Assembly: GCA_019634675.1 (NCBI GenBank)
Contig: JAHCAX010000013.1
Span: 1 to 34,152, forward strand
Source: Acherontichlamydia pituitae
GTDB lineage: Bacteria; Chlamydiota; Chlamydiia; Chlamydiales; Rhabdochlamydiaceae
Reading direction: 5' to 3'
Length of the DNA stretch: 34,152 nucleotides
How positions within the stretch are numbered: position 1 is the first letter of the stretch; the number at the start of each line of letters is the position of its first letter. Below the pieces are notes generated by a model that was not told where the DNA came from, ran no database searches, and saw only the letters and a program-made list of their open reading frames with translations. Below are positions 15,557-22,075 of the stretch, one piece after another. Position numbers and translations under genes: made by a program.

Positions 15557-15679
15557 TTATTTGCGAGCAGCAGCTCTTTTTGAAGAACGACGAGCAGTTG
15601 TTCTGCGAGTCTTACGAGCTGTTGTTCTTTTTGCTTTTGTTTTACGAGCAGTTTTTTTGCTAGCTCTTTTTTTAGCCAT
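15557..15679 (-). CDS. 40-residue Lys/Arg/Ala/Thr-rich histone-like (Hc2-type) protein
   Basis: The product is MAKKRASKKTARKTKAKRTT followed by ARKTRRTTARRSSKRAAARK. It consists almost entirely of Lys, Arg, Ala, Thr and Ser in KKTARK / RTTAR repeats, like the chlamydial DNA-condensing histone Hc2 (HctB) but only as long as one of its repeat blocks. Hc2-type proteins compact the nucleoid when reticulate bodies turn into elementary bodies. AAGGAG lies six bases before the ATG, and a strong terminator follows. A TTGAGA box upstream on the minus strand may be its -35. It may be a separate mini-histone rather than the main Hc2. Confidence 0.78.
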   Translation of the reverse strand: MAKKRASKKTARKTKAKRTTARKTRRTTARRSSKRAAARK

Positions 15680-16140
15680 AATATTCTCCTTGTTTGGATA
15701 CATAGGACTTATGATTCACTTGGTTTGCACAACCTAACTAATTAATCATTTACATCCTACAATTCTCAATATACATAATTGATAATTATTTTTAAAAAAA
15801 ATTTTTTAAAATGACTTCTTTCTCTTGATTTAAATAGATTCCGTTTTCTTGCTGAAAGTATATTGTGAGGGCATTTTTTCAGATTTAAAAATGACTAAAA
15901 AAAATTTTTTAAATCAAAAAAATTCAATCAAAAAATTTGATCAAACTCATAAAAAAATAAGCTAATTAGCGGAAACTAATGAACATTTCGCAAATGATCC
16001 ATTACAAATCATTATGCTTTAATAACTTATGTAGATAATGCAGATTCCATGAGAATCGCAAGTCGCTTAAAATGAATGACAAGTAAAATTCAGCTTCATA
16101 ATGAGATACATAAAATGATGTTAAGGCTAAATGCAAGTAA
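15680..16140. other. AT-rich gene-free stretch
   Basis: This is a very AT-rich stretch with long A and T runs (notably 15789-15810 and 15894-15960). The part next to 15680 holds the leader and promoter region of the small histone-like gene. No ORF with a ribosome binding site and no RNA gene were recognised in the rest. Such A-tract DNA is bent and could be a binding region for nucleoid proteins. Confidence 0.5.
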
Positions 16141-16160
16141 ACCCAGATTTAGTATCTGGG
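16141..16160 (-). terminator. putative terminator of the 51-residue protein gene
   Basis: The 7-bp stem CCCAGAT / ATCTGGG has a 5-base loop. On the minus strand it is followed by TTTACTT, a short and imperfect T-run. It lies 17 bases after the stop at 16178. Confidence 0.5.
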
Positions 16161-16177
16161 CTTACTTGAAGAGAATA

Positions 16178-16333
16178 TTATTCTTGTGCAGACCGATTGG
16201 AATCAATGGACTTTAGTTGGTTTTTAGAAGCATGAGATTTTAATGTAGAGCTTTCATGCTTTTCTTTTAGTTTTTCAGCTAATGGGTTTTTAAAAGTCAC
16301 TTTGAATCTTAATTTTCTAGGATGAGTAATCAT
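16178..16333 (-). CDS. 51-residue basic small protein
   Basis: ATG 16333 has an excellent AAGGAGG ribosome binding site. The peptide starts MITHPRKLRFKVTFKNP and continues with a charged helical middle (LAEKLKEKHE), then a Ser/Asn/Lys-rich tail. It is not recognised. It has no cysteines and no membrane segment, and its net charge is positive. A small hairpin with a weak T-run follows the stop. Ribosome binding site, stop and terminator together make it a credible gene. Its neighbour on the same strand is the Hc2-like mini-protein, so this stretch may be a cluster of small nucleoid or regulatory proteins. Confidence 0.6.
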   Translation of the reverse strand: MITHPRKLRFKVTFKNPLAEKLKEKHESSTLKSHASKNQLKSIDSNRSAQE

Positions 16334-16638
16334 AGTCTATTCCTCCTTGTTACTATCAACGAAAAACCACTGAAATCTATTTCGTTTAACGGTAATTTTC
16401 ACTTTATTATAAAATGAAAAATTTCTGCAACAAAAAGAAAAACGAAAACCATTTTCAACAGAAAAGAGATCTGCGAATTTAAGATAAACAATATTGAAAT
16501 AACCTGAAAAAACGGAAATTTGCCATAACAGTTCGAGGCTTCATATTTTGACAGAAGAAGTTCTTTTTCGTAGCAGGAAGGGCAAGGTTCGATTAGAAAG
16601 TCGCACAGCTTGTTCAAATGCTGAATGTATTATGGGTC
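16334..16638. other. gene-free stretch between the 51-residue protein and the cyclophilin terminator
   Basis: It is AT-rich. A 72-codon frame exists on the minus strand (16399-16617), but it would need a TTG start without a ribosome binding site. No clear promoter, RNA or repeat was seen. Confidence 0.4.
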
Positions 16639-16665
16639 AAAAAAACCCGGTCCTTTCAAACCGGG
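16639..16665 (-). terminator. Rho-independent terminator of the cyclophilin gene
   Basis: On the minus strand: CCCGGT, an 8-base loop, ACCGGG, then seven T. It lies about 36 bases past the stop at 16701. Confidence 0.9.
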
Positions 16666-16700
16666 CTTTGCTAACTTATGAAAATAGAAAAGCGAAGCAT

Positions 16701-17285
16701 TTACTGGATGACAATTTCAATGCTCTTGATTTGGTCATCTTTTTCGATCTTTTTCACGACTTCCATTCCGGCTGTCGTGGTCCCGAAAACAGTATACTCC
16801 CCATCCAAATAGGGAATCTTTTCCAAAGTGATGTAAAATTGGGATCCGCTCGAGCGTTTTTGAGGGTTCATGTAGTCTGGCAAACGGGCCCATGCAAGGG
16901 CGCCTTGAGCATGAGGCAAGCTAATTTCGGCAGGCACTGTATAACCAGGCCCTCCAGTTCCATCGCCTTTGGGGTCGCCGCCCTGGATGACAAAATTAGG
17001 CACAACGCGGTGAAAGACTAGCCCGTTATAAAAGCCGCCTTGAGCTAACATGATGAAGTTGGTTACAGACAAAGGAGCTACTTTGGTATTCAATTGACAA
17101 GTGATATCCCCTTTAGAAGTATGGATGATGGCTAGATAGGTCTTGCCTTCCTGAAATTCCATGGCTTGTTTTGGCTCTGAAAACTGCATTGTTGGTTCTC
17201 CACTTTCTGAAGCTGATTGGCAAACTGAGCTACAAAGTACACAGGCTCCTAAAATCCAGCCCGCTTTCTTTAACCGACTGATCAT
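16701..17285 (-). CDS. exported cyclophilin-type peptidyl-prolyl isomerase
   Basis: This 194-residue protein has a signal peptide (MISRLKKAGWILGACVLCSS...). A compact cyclophilin domain of about 150 residues follows, including the active-site segment VFHRVVPNFVIQGGDPKGDG (with the catalytic Arg), SGSQFYITL, and YTVFGTT near the end. It catalyses cis-trans isomerisation of prolyl bonds and probably helps fold exported proteins in the periplasm. A Cys lies near the end of the signal, so a lipoprotein form is possible. ATG 17285 was chosen because GGAGG sits five bases upstream. The 42-base upstream extension is not signal-like. Confidence 0.93.
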   Translation of the reverse strand: MISRLKKAGWILGACVLCSSVCQSASESGEPTMQFSEPKQAMEFQEGKTYLAIIHTSKGDITCQLNTKVAPLSVTNFIMLAQGGFYNGLVFHRVVPNFVIQGGDPKGDGTGGPGYTVPAEISLPHAQGALAWARLPDYMNPQKRSSGSQFYITLEKIPYLDGEYTVFGTTTAGMEVVKKIEKDDQIKSIEIVIQ

Positions 17286-17514
17286 AGCTACCTCCATCAA
17301 AAACTTGGGATAGTACCGACTCAACACATTCTAATCAAGCCTCATTTGAGTTAATCCAACTAAAATTTAGAGTCCCTTGATCCTAGTGTCTTGCAATTCA
17401 TCTTTATCTTCTTGCACAACGCATAAAATTAAATAACAGGATAAAAGGATCGACAGGATAGATTTTGCTGCAGTTTCTTATCCTAGCCATCCTGCAACCT
17501 TGTTGTACTAACAA

Positions 17515-17542
17515 TTGAAAATCAATTGAAACATTATATAGA
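17515..17542 (+). promoter_or_regulatory. promoter of the glutaredoxin-like gene
   Basis: TTGAAA (17515-17520), 16 bases, TATAGA (17537-17542). The predicted start of transcription is near 17549, 46 bases before the ATG. The motif ATAGGTTCAA, which recurs elsewhere in the window, lies at 17543-17552 right at the expected start. The rest of the 309-base gap from 17286 holds nothing else recognised. Confidence 0.55.
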
Positions 17543-17594
17543 GATAGGTTCAAATAAGAGTATAGGACTCTGCCTTTTAATCTAGGGAGGCTTC

Positions 17595-17945
17595 ATGCTG
17601 CTGCGTCTACTCATGGCTGTCGGAGCTCTAGGCTTATCCCTCTCCCCCATTTCCTTAGACGGGAAAACAATTAAGCTTTATATCAGACATGAAAAGCCTG
17701 TTCTTGTCCTCTATTATTCCCCATCTTGCGGGTATTCTCAAAAGGTCGTTAGATACTTAAAGCAGATCCACAAGACCGTCCCCATGAAAAATGTCATCAA
17801 TGATCGGGAAGCAAAAGAAGAATTAAGGAAATTTGGAGGGATCATGCAAGTTCCCTGCCTTTTAATCGATGGGAAGCCTCTCTATGAATCTGACCAGATC
17901 ATCCAATGGCTTTCTGAGCATCAAGAAGACCTCGATCCCGCCTAA
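17595..17945 (+). CDS. glutaredoxin/thioredoxin-fold protein, probably exported, CGYS active site
   Basis: This 116-residue protein has a hydrophobic N-terminus (MLLRLLMAVGALGLSLSPIS) that could be a signal peptide or anchor. A glutaredoxin-like domain follows: YYSPSCGYSQKVVRYLK carries a monothiol CGYS centre, VPCLLIDG gives the cis-proline loop, and YESDQIIQWLSEH the last helix. It should act on glutathione-mixed disulfides or bind a redox partner. The second active-site Cys is Ser, so dithiol chemistry is unlikely. AGGGAGG precedes the ATG. It is a lone gene with its own promoter and a terminator at 18083-18140. Confidence 0.8.
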   Translation: MLLRLLMAVGALGLSLSPISLDGKTIKLYIRHEKPVLVLYYSPSCGYSQKVVRYLKQIHKTVPMKNVINDREAKEELRKFGGIMQVPCLLIDGKPLYESDQIIQWLSEHQEDLDPA

Positions 17946-18082
17946 ATCCACAAATTGCCTGAAAAGAAAGACAATGCATTCATAAATGCAACTCTTAGGA
18001 AGGCTTCGAGTAGTATATTTTCGCAGATTTCAATTTGGAATACCCTAAAACAAGCGGATATAAGAGCGTTATACACAGATAA

Positions 18083-18140
18083 GACCCAAGCCGAAGGAGT
18101 TCTCATGATGTCGGCCAAGAAACGGCTTGGGTCGTTTTAG
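18083..18140 (+). terminator. long-stem terminator-like hairpin after the glutaredoxin-like gene
   Basis: The 11-bp stem GACCCAAGCCG / CGGCTTGGGTC (18083-18093 / 18123-18133) is followed by GTTTTAG. The 29-base loop contains AAGGAG and ATGATG, a ribosome-binding-site-like start for an 11-codon frame. The stem is perfect; the large loop is unusual for a plain terminator. Confidence 0.55.
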
Positions 18141-18157
18141 ATGATCAGCAAACTAGC

Positions 18158-18292
18158 TTAGCAGCCGCCATGCCATTTCTTTTCTTGCTGTGGGTTCTGC
18201 GGTTTTTGACGTTGTTGGTGCTGAGGATTAGTTGGTTGTTGTTTATTAGGATTTGGATTGATTGGTTGTTGGGGTTTATTAGGTTGTTTCAT
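18158..18292 (-). CDS. 44-residue Pro/Gln/Asn-rich small protein
   Basis: ATG 18292 is preceded by GGAGGAG. The peptide starts MKQPNKPQQPINPNPNKQQP and ends KKWHGGC. It is dominated by Pro, Gln, Asn and Lys, so it is low-complexity and presumably disordered, with a single C-terminal Cys. It is not recognised. The strong ribosome binding site and clean stop argue for a real gene. It stops 18 bases from the plus-strand terminator hairpin, so transcripts converge here. Confidence 0.55.
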   Translation of the reverse strand: MKQPNKPQQPINPNPNKQQPTNPQHQQRQKPQNPQQEKKWHGGC

Positions 18293-18635
18293 ACATCTCC
18301 TCCATAGAGTTTTTATTGAAAGCTAAAAAACATGAGAATCAGCACATGCCATCAAGGGGATCCCCTCCGCACACTGACTTTCTCTTTACGCCCTCAATTC
18401 TTTAATTTACACAATTCATCATAAAAAATGAATACGTTTGTTTTCTATTATTTAGAATTAAAAACACAAAATATTAAATCGCAGACAGATAATATGCACA
18501 ATAATTTCAGCTAAGAGCAATTTCCACCTTGCAAAATTCGCAACGAATAACTAAAAGGAGGAAAAGTAAACTCTCTCATTGGCCCCTATAGAAATGCAGG
18601 GGGCAAACAAGGTCTATTTACATAGAGGAAGGAGC
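18293..18635. other. gene-free stretch before the APC transporter gene
   Basis: It holds the 12-base palindrome AGGGGATCCCCT at 18355-18366 and an AT-rich section (18400-18500) that should contain the promoters of the two divergent genes. No promoter matched well enough to mark. Confidence 0.4.
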
Positions 18636-20057
18636 ATGGATTCTCTAAAAAACCAACCACGGCGTGTCATCAGTGTATTTATGCTGGCAATGCTGAACGT
18701 CTCGATTATGGCCAGCCTGCGCAACCTTCCCCTTGTCGCAGAGTACGGGCTGAGCGCCATTGTATTTTTTGCCATTGTCGCCCTGTTTTTTCTTATTCCA
18801 TGCGCTTTGGTCTCTGCTGAGCTGGCTACAGGCTGGCCCAAATCGGGAGGGATCTATATTTGGATTCGAGAGGCCCTTGGCGACCGCTGGGGATTTTTTG
18901 CGATCTGGATGCAATGGGTCCACAATGTAGCCTGGTATCCTGTGATCATGTCGTTCATAGCTGGGACATTGGCCTATATTTTTTCCCCATCGCTAGCGCA
19001 AAACAAGGTCTATATCCTTTCTGTCGTCCTTATCGGCTATTGGGGGATGACGCTATTGAACTATTTAGGGATCAAGACCTCAGGTTGGTTCAGCACCATT
19101 GGGGTCATCGTCGGAACCATTATTCCAGGGATCTTGATCATAGGCCTTGGGTTGATTTGGATCATCTCAGGACACCCAGTCCAAACGCCCCTCACATTGA
19201 AGGCTGTCATTCCCGACTTCACCGAAATTGGAAACCTGGTCTTCCTTGCCGGACTGTTTCTGGCCTTTGCAGGCTTAGAGGTCTCCTCAGCCTATGCAGG
19301 CAATGTCCAAAACCCTCAGAAAAACTATCCCAGGTCGATCCTTTTAGCTGCGATCATCGTCTTTTCCGTCTTTATGCTGGGATCGCTCGCGATCGCCGTC
19401 GTTATTCCAAAAGCGCAAATCAGCCTTGTCAGCGGACTGATGGAAGCCTTTAACGTCTTCCTCAGCTTCTATCATCTCGAGTGGTTCCTGCCGATCCTCG
19501 GAATTTTACTGATCATTGGAGCGATAGCAGAGGTGAACTCCTGGATCATCGGCCCTGTAAAAGGACTGCATGAAACTTCGATCCATGGCAACCTCCCCCC
19601 CTTCTTTCAAAACTTGAACAAGCATGGAACGCCGACCCATCTCTTGCTGTTCCAAGCAATCATTGTCTCGATCACGGGGTGCGTCTTTTTATTCATGCCG
19701 ACTGTCAGCAGCGCTTTTTGGATCCTCACGGCGCTCAGCGCCCAAAGCTATTTGATCATGTACATCATCATGTTCATTGCAGCCATCAAGCTGAAATACT
19801 CCAAGCCCCATGTGCCAAGACCTTATAAAGTCCCCTTCCAGTACAAAGGGATCTGGCTCTTCTGCTCGATGGGCATCCTCTCCTCCACCTTTGCGATCGC
19901 GTTAGCTTTCATCCCTCCGACGCAGCTGGAAACAGGCAGCCTGCTCTTCTACGACCTTTTTCTGATCATCGGCCTTGCGTTCATGTGCGCAATCCCTCTG
20001 ATCATCTATGGGTGCCGCAAGCCCCATTGGAAAATAAAGCTCGAAAGACGGAATTGA
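18636..20057 (+). CDS. APC-family amino acid transporter/exchanger
   Basis: This 473-residue inner-membrane protein has about 12 helices. The N-terminal SIMASLRNLPLVAEYGL and the SAELATGWPKSGGIYIWIRE segment are typical of the APC superfamily, in the glutamate/GABA- or arginine/agmatine-exchanger type. AFAGLEVSSAYAGNVQNPQKNYPR in the middle is the characteristic GxE-x-N-P region. It would exchange or import amino acids from the host; the substrate cannot be read. The start at 18636 (MDSLKNQP) is preceded by GAGGAAGGAG. The rarA gene follows by 32 bases on the same strand, so they are likely co-transcribed. Confidence 0.88.
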   Translation: MDSLKNQPRRVISVFMLAMLNVSIMASLRNLPLVAEYGLSAIVFFAIVALFFLIPCALVSAELATGWPKSGGIYIWIREALGDRWGFFAIWMQWVHNVAWYPVIMSFIAGTLAYIFSPSLAQNKVYILSVVLIGYWGMTLLNYLGIKTSGWFSTIGVIVGTIIPGILIIGLGLIWIISGHPVQTPLTLKAVIPDFTEIGNLVFLAGLFLAFAGLEVSSAYAGNVQNPQKNYPRSILLAAIIVFSVFMLGSLAIAVVIPKAQISLVSGLMEAFNVFLSFYHLEWFLPILGILLIIGAIAEVNSWIIGPVKGLHETSIHGNLPPFFQNLNKHGTPTHLLLFQAIIVSITGCVFLFMPTVSSAFWILTALSAQSYLIMYIIMFIAAIKLKYSKPHVPRPYKVPFQYKGIWLFCSMGILSSTFAIALAFIPPTQLETGSLLFYDLFLIIGLAFMCAIPLIIYGCRKPHWKIKLERRN

Positions 20058-20089
20058 CATCCGCATTGGGAGTGTTCATACTGTAAGGC

Positions 20090-21355
20090 ATGAACATTCC
20101 CCTCTCAGAACAGCTCCGTCCTAAATCCCTTGCTGACATCGTCGGACAAGACCACCTGCTCGGAAAAGATGGGCTGATCACGAAGATCGTCCAGAATGGC
20201 AAGCCCCTTTCCCTGCTCCTCTTCGGCCCTCCCGGATGCGGAAAGACCACGATAGCCCGACTCTACGCCCAAGCCTTTAAGGCGCGATTTGTCCCGTTCA
20301 GCGCAGTCTTCCACGGCACAGCCGAACTCAAAAATCTCATTAAAGAAGCCCAGTCCCATCCCCTTCTCAATCAGCAGCTGATCCTATTCATCGATGAGAT
20401 CCACAGGTTCAATAAAGCGCAGCAAGACCTCTTTCTCCCTTTTGTCGAAGATGGGACGATCGTTCTGATCGGAGCGACGACGGAAAACCCCTCTTTCTCC
20501 GTCAATAACGCTCTTCTTTCCCGGCTTCGGGTCCTCAACCTAAAGCACCTGGACGAAGAAGCTTTGGACAAGATCATCCATCGGTTTGAAACAGCGTTTA
20601 AAAAGCTTAATCTGCCAGAAGAAGGCAGACGCTATCTCATCCAACTGGCCCAAGGCGATGGCCGCCATCTTCTCAACATGCTGGAAAACCTGCAGACCGA
20701 AGCGATAGACACTAAGGAATTGAATGTTGCCCATCTCCAACAACTGCTTCAAAAGCGCGCCGCTCTTTACGACAAGACAGGAGAAGGGCATTACAACTTG
20801 ATCTCAGCCTTGCACAAGTCGGTGCGCGGATCAGATCCGCAGGCATCCCTCTATTGGCTGGCACGGATGTTAGAAGGGGGTGAAGATCCTCAGTTCATCT
20901 GCCGACGAGTGATCCGGATGGCAAACGAAGATGTCGGACTTGCCGACCCCCAGGCCTCCCAAGTCGCTATTAATGCGTGGCAGACTTATTCCCAATTAGG
21001 TTCGCCAGAAGGAGAATTGGCGATTGCCCAGGCCGTCGTCTACCTGGCATTAGCTCCTAAAAGCAATGCGATCTACACCGCTTTTTCCCAAGCCAAGGCG
21101 TTAGCCAAACAAACTTCCCACCTCTCCCCTCCCAAAATTATCCTCAACGCTCCAACTGCGCTGATGAAGCAGATGGACTATGGCAAAGGCTACCTCTACG
21201 ATCACGATGAGCTGCAAGGGTTTTCCGGGCAGAACTATTTCCCCGATGAGATCGAAAGAACAGAGTTTTACCAACCTGTTGAACGGGGATTTGAAAGGGA
21301 AATGAAAAAGCGGATCGACTATTTCCAAAAGCTCCGTGAAAATCGAGAGAATTAG
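20090..21355 (+). CDS. rarA: replication-associated recombination protein A (AAA+ ATPase)
   Basis: This 421-residue cytoplasmic clamp-loader-like ATPase has an N-terminal RPKSLADIVGQDHLLG. Walker A is FGPPGCGKTTIA, Walker B LFIDEIHRFNKAQQD, sensor 1 GATTENPSF and the arginine region LLSRLRVL. The RarA/Mgs1 C-terminal part includes KSVRGSDPQASLYWLARML and RRVIRMANEDVGLADP. It tetramerises and acts at stalled replication forks. Length and motifs are complete. The ribosome binding site (AAGG) is close to the ATG. It follows the APC gene by 32 bases. Confidence 0.95.
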   Translation: MNIPLSEQLRPKSLADIVGQDHLLGKDGLITKIVQNGKPLSLLLFGPPGCGKTTIARLYAQAFKARFVPFSAVFHGTAELKNLIKEAQSHPLLNQQLILFIDEIHRFNKAQQDLFLPFVEDGTIVLIGATTENPSFSVNNALLSRLRVLNLKHLDEEALDKIIHRFETAFKKLNLPEEGRRYLIQLAQGDGRHLLNMLENLQTEAIDTKELNVAHLQQLLQKRAALYDKTGEGHYNLISALHKSVRGSDPQASLYWLARMLEGGEDPQFICRRVIRMANEDVGLADPQASQVAINAWQTYSQLGSPEGELAIAQAVVYLALAPKSNAIYTAFSQAKALAKQTSHLSPPKIILNAPTALMKQMDYGKGYLYDHDELQGFSGQNYFPDEIERTEFYQPVERGFEREMKKRIDYFQKLRENREN

Positions 21356-21397
21356 CCTAGAGGCCGTCGTTATTTCAGGATGCGTCGATATTAAGGG

Positions 21398-21767
21398 CAA
21401 AAAAAAACCTCCTGCTTTTGACCATTTGTTTATCAGCATAAACACAATGAAGCAGAAGGTTAGATGGTCTGTTTTCTCAAGCTAATATGTAATGGGCTGT
21501 TAATGAAACAAGACCCATAATCTTTGACCTCTCTTAGAGGCCTTGGTACCTTGAGAACCCTTAAGGGAGCATTCCTCTTGCTTGAATGAAGTTAAAAACC
21601 TCATTCGCAGGGATTTAAGCAAGTACTCAAACCTTAAGAACAAATCATCTTGTCACTTCGCTTAAGCTTAATTTTTGGATCCGTTTCAAAGGCCTTTTTT
21701 TCGCTTAAGGGAAGTTCAGTCGTGAGCCTAAAGGGAGAGTCTCACCACCCTCCAATTTCAATATATC
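21398..21767 (-). ncRNA. candidate structured ncRNA (about 370 nt), unidentified
   Basis: This region has a good minus-strand promoter at one end and a strong terminator at the other, with no credible ORF between. The RNA would start near GGAGGGTGGTGAGACTCTCC. It contains several internal helices, for example GTGAG / CTCAC near the 5' end, CTTGCTT / AAGCAAG enclosing GAATGAgG / cTTCATTC, and related CTTAAGG blocks. I looked for hallmarks of tmRNA, RNase P, 6S, SRP RNA and common riboswitches and did not find them, so the class is unknown. It is located between rarA and the F-box/WD40 gene. Confidence 0.5.
21399..21461 (-). terminator. Rho-independent terminator of the minus-strand ncRNA
   Basis: On the minus strand: AACCTTCTGCTT (21461-21450) pairs with AAGCAGGAGGTT (21417-21406), with one mismatch, followed by a run of nine T. 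The loop contains a second perfect hairpin, TGTTTAT-CAGC-ATAAACA. No minus-strand ORF ends here, so it most likely ends the candidate RNA that starts near 21767. Confidence 0.8.
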
Positions 21768-21773
21768 ATTTTT

Positions 21774-21801
21774 AGATTATTAATTAAACAAACAGAGTCA
21801 A
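21774..21801 (-). promoter_or_regulatory. promoter of the candidate ncRNA
   Basis: On the minus strand: TTGACT (21801-21796), a 16-base spacer, TAATCT (21779-21774). The predicted start is near 21767. It is one of the better -35 boxes in the window. Confidence 0.6.
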
Positions 21802-22075
21802 ATTTAAGAACTTAAACCAATTAACTTTAGAAACATATAATTATTTTTTAATTAATTTCACAAAAATAACGCATGAAAGGAAATATCACAACATATTAAT
21901 GATTAACTACTTAAGAAGATGAAAAAAGACAGCCATTTTTGCACACAAAGAATATCAATTTCCTCTCTTTTTTATCATGTACAGAAAACACACTCTAAAT
22001 TTATTATATCGCATATTTAATGAAATTGTTCGAAAAAGCAATTCAAATAAACGATTAAATAAAACGGGGGTTTTA

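Noticed and set aside
16399..16617. 72-codon minus-strand frame with hydrophobic stretches
   Set aside because: It would need a TTG start without a ribosome binding site. Phe/Ile-rich hydrophobicity is expected from AT-rich DNA.
17541..17556. GGTTCAAA as a tRNA T-arm remnant
   Set aside because: The surrounding sequence has no acceptor, D or anticodon stems, and the same motif recurs in repeat contexts.
17955..18140. 61-codon plus-strand frame after the glutaredoxin-like gene
   Set aside because: TTG start, no ribosome binding site, and it reads through the terminator-like hairpin.
21398..21767. Assignment of the minus-strand RNA to tmRNA, RNase P RNA or 6S RNA
   Set aside because: The hallmark motifs (for example GAGGAAAGTCC of RNase P, or the GGTTCGAxTCC...CCA end and tag frame of tmRNA) were not found, so it was left unidentified.
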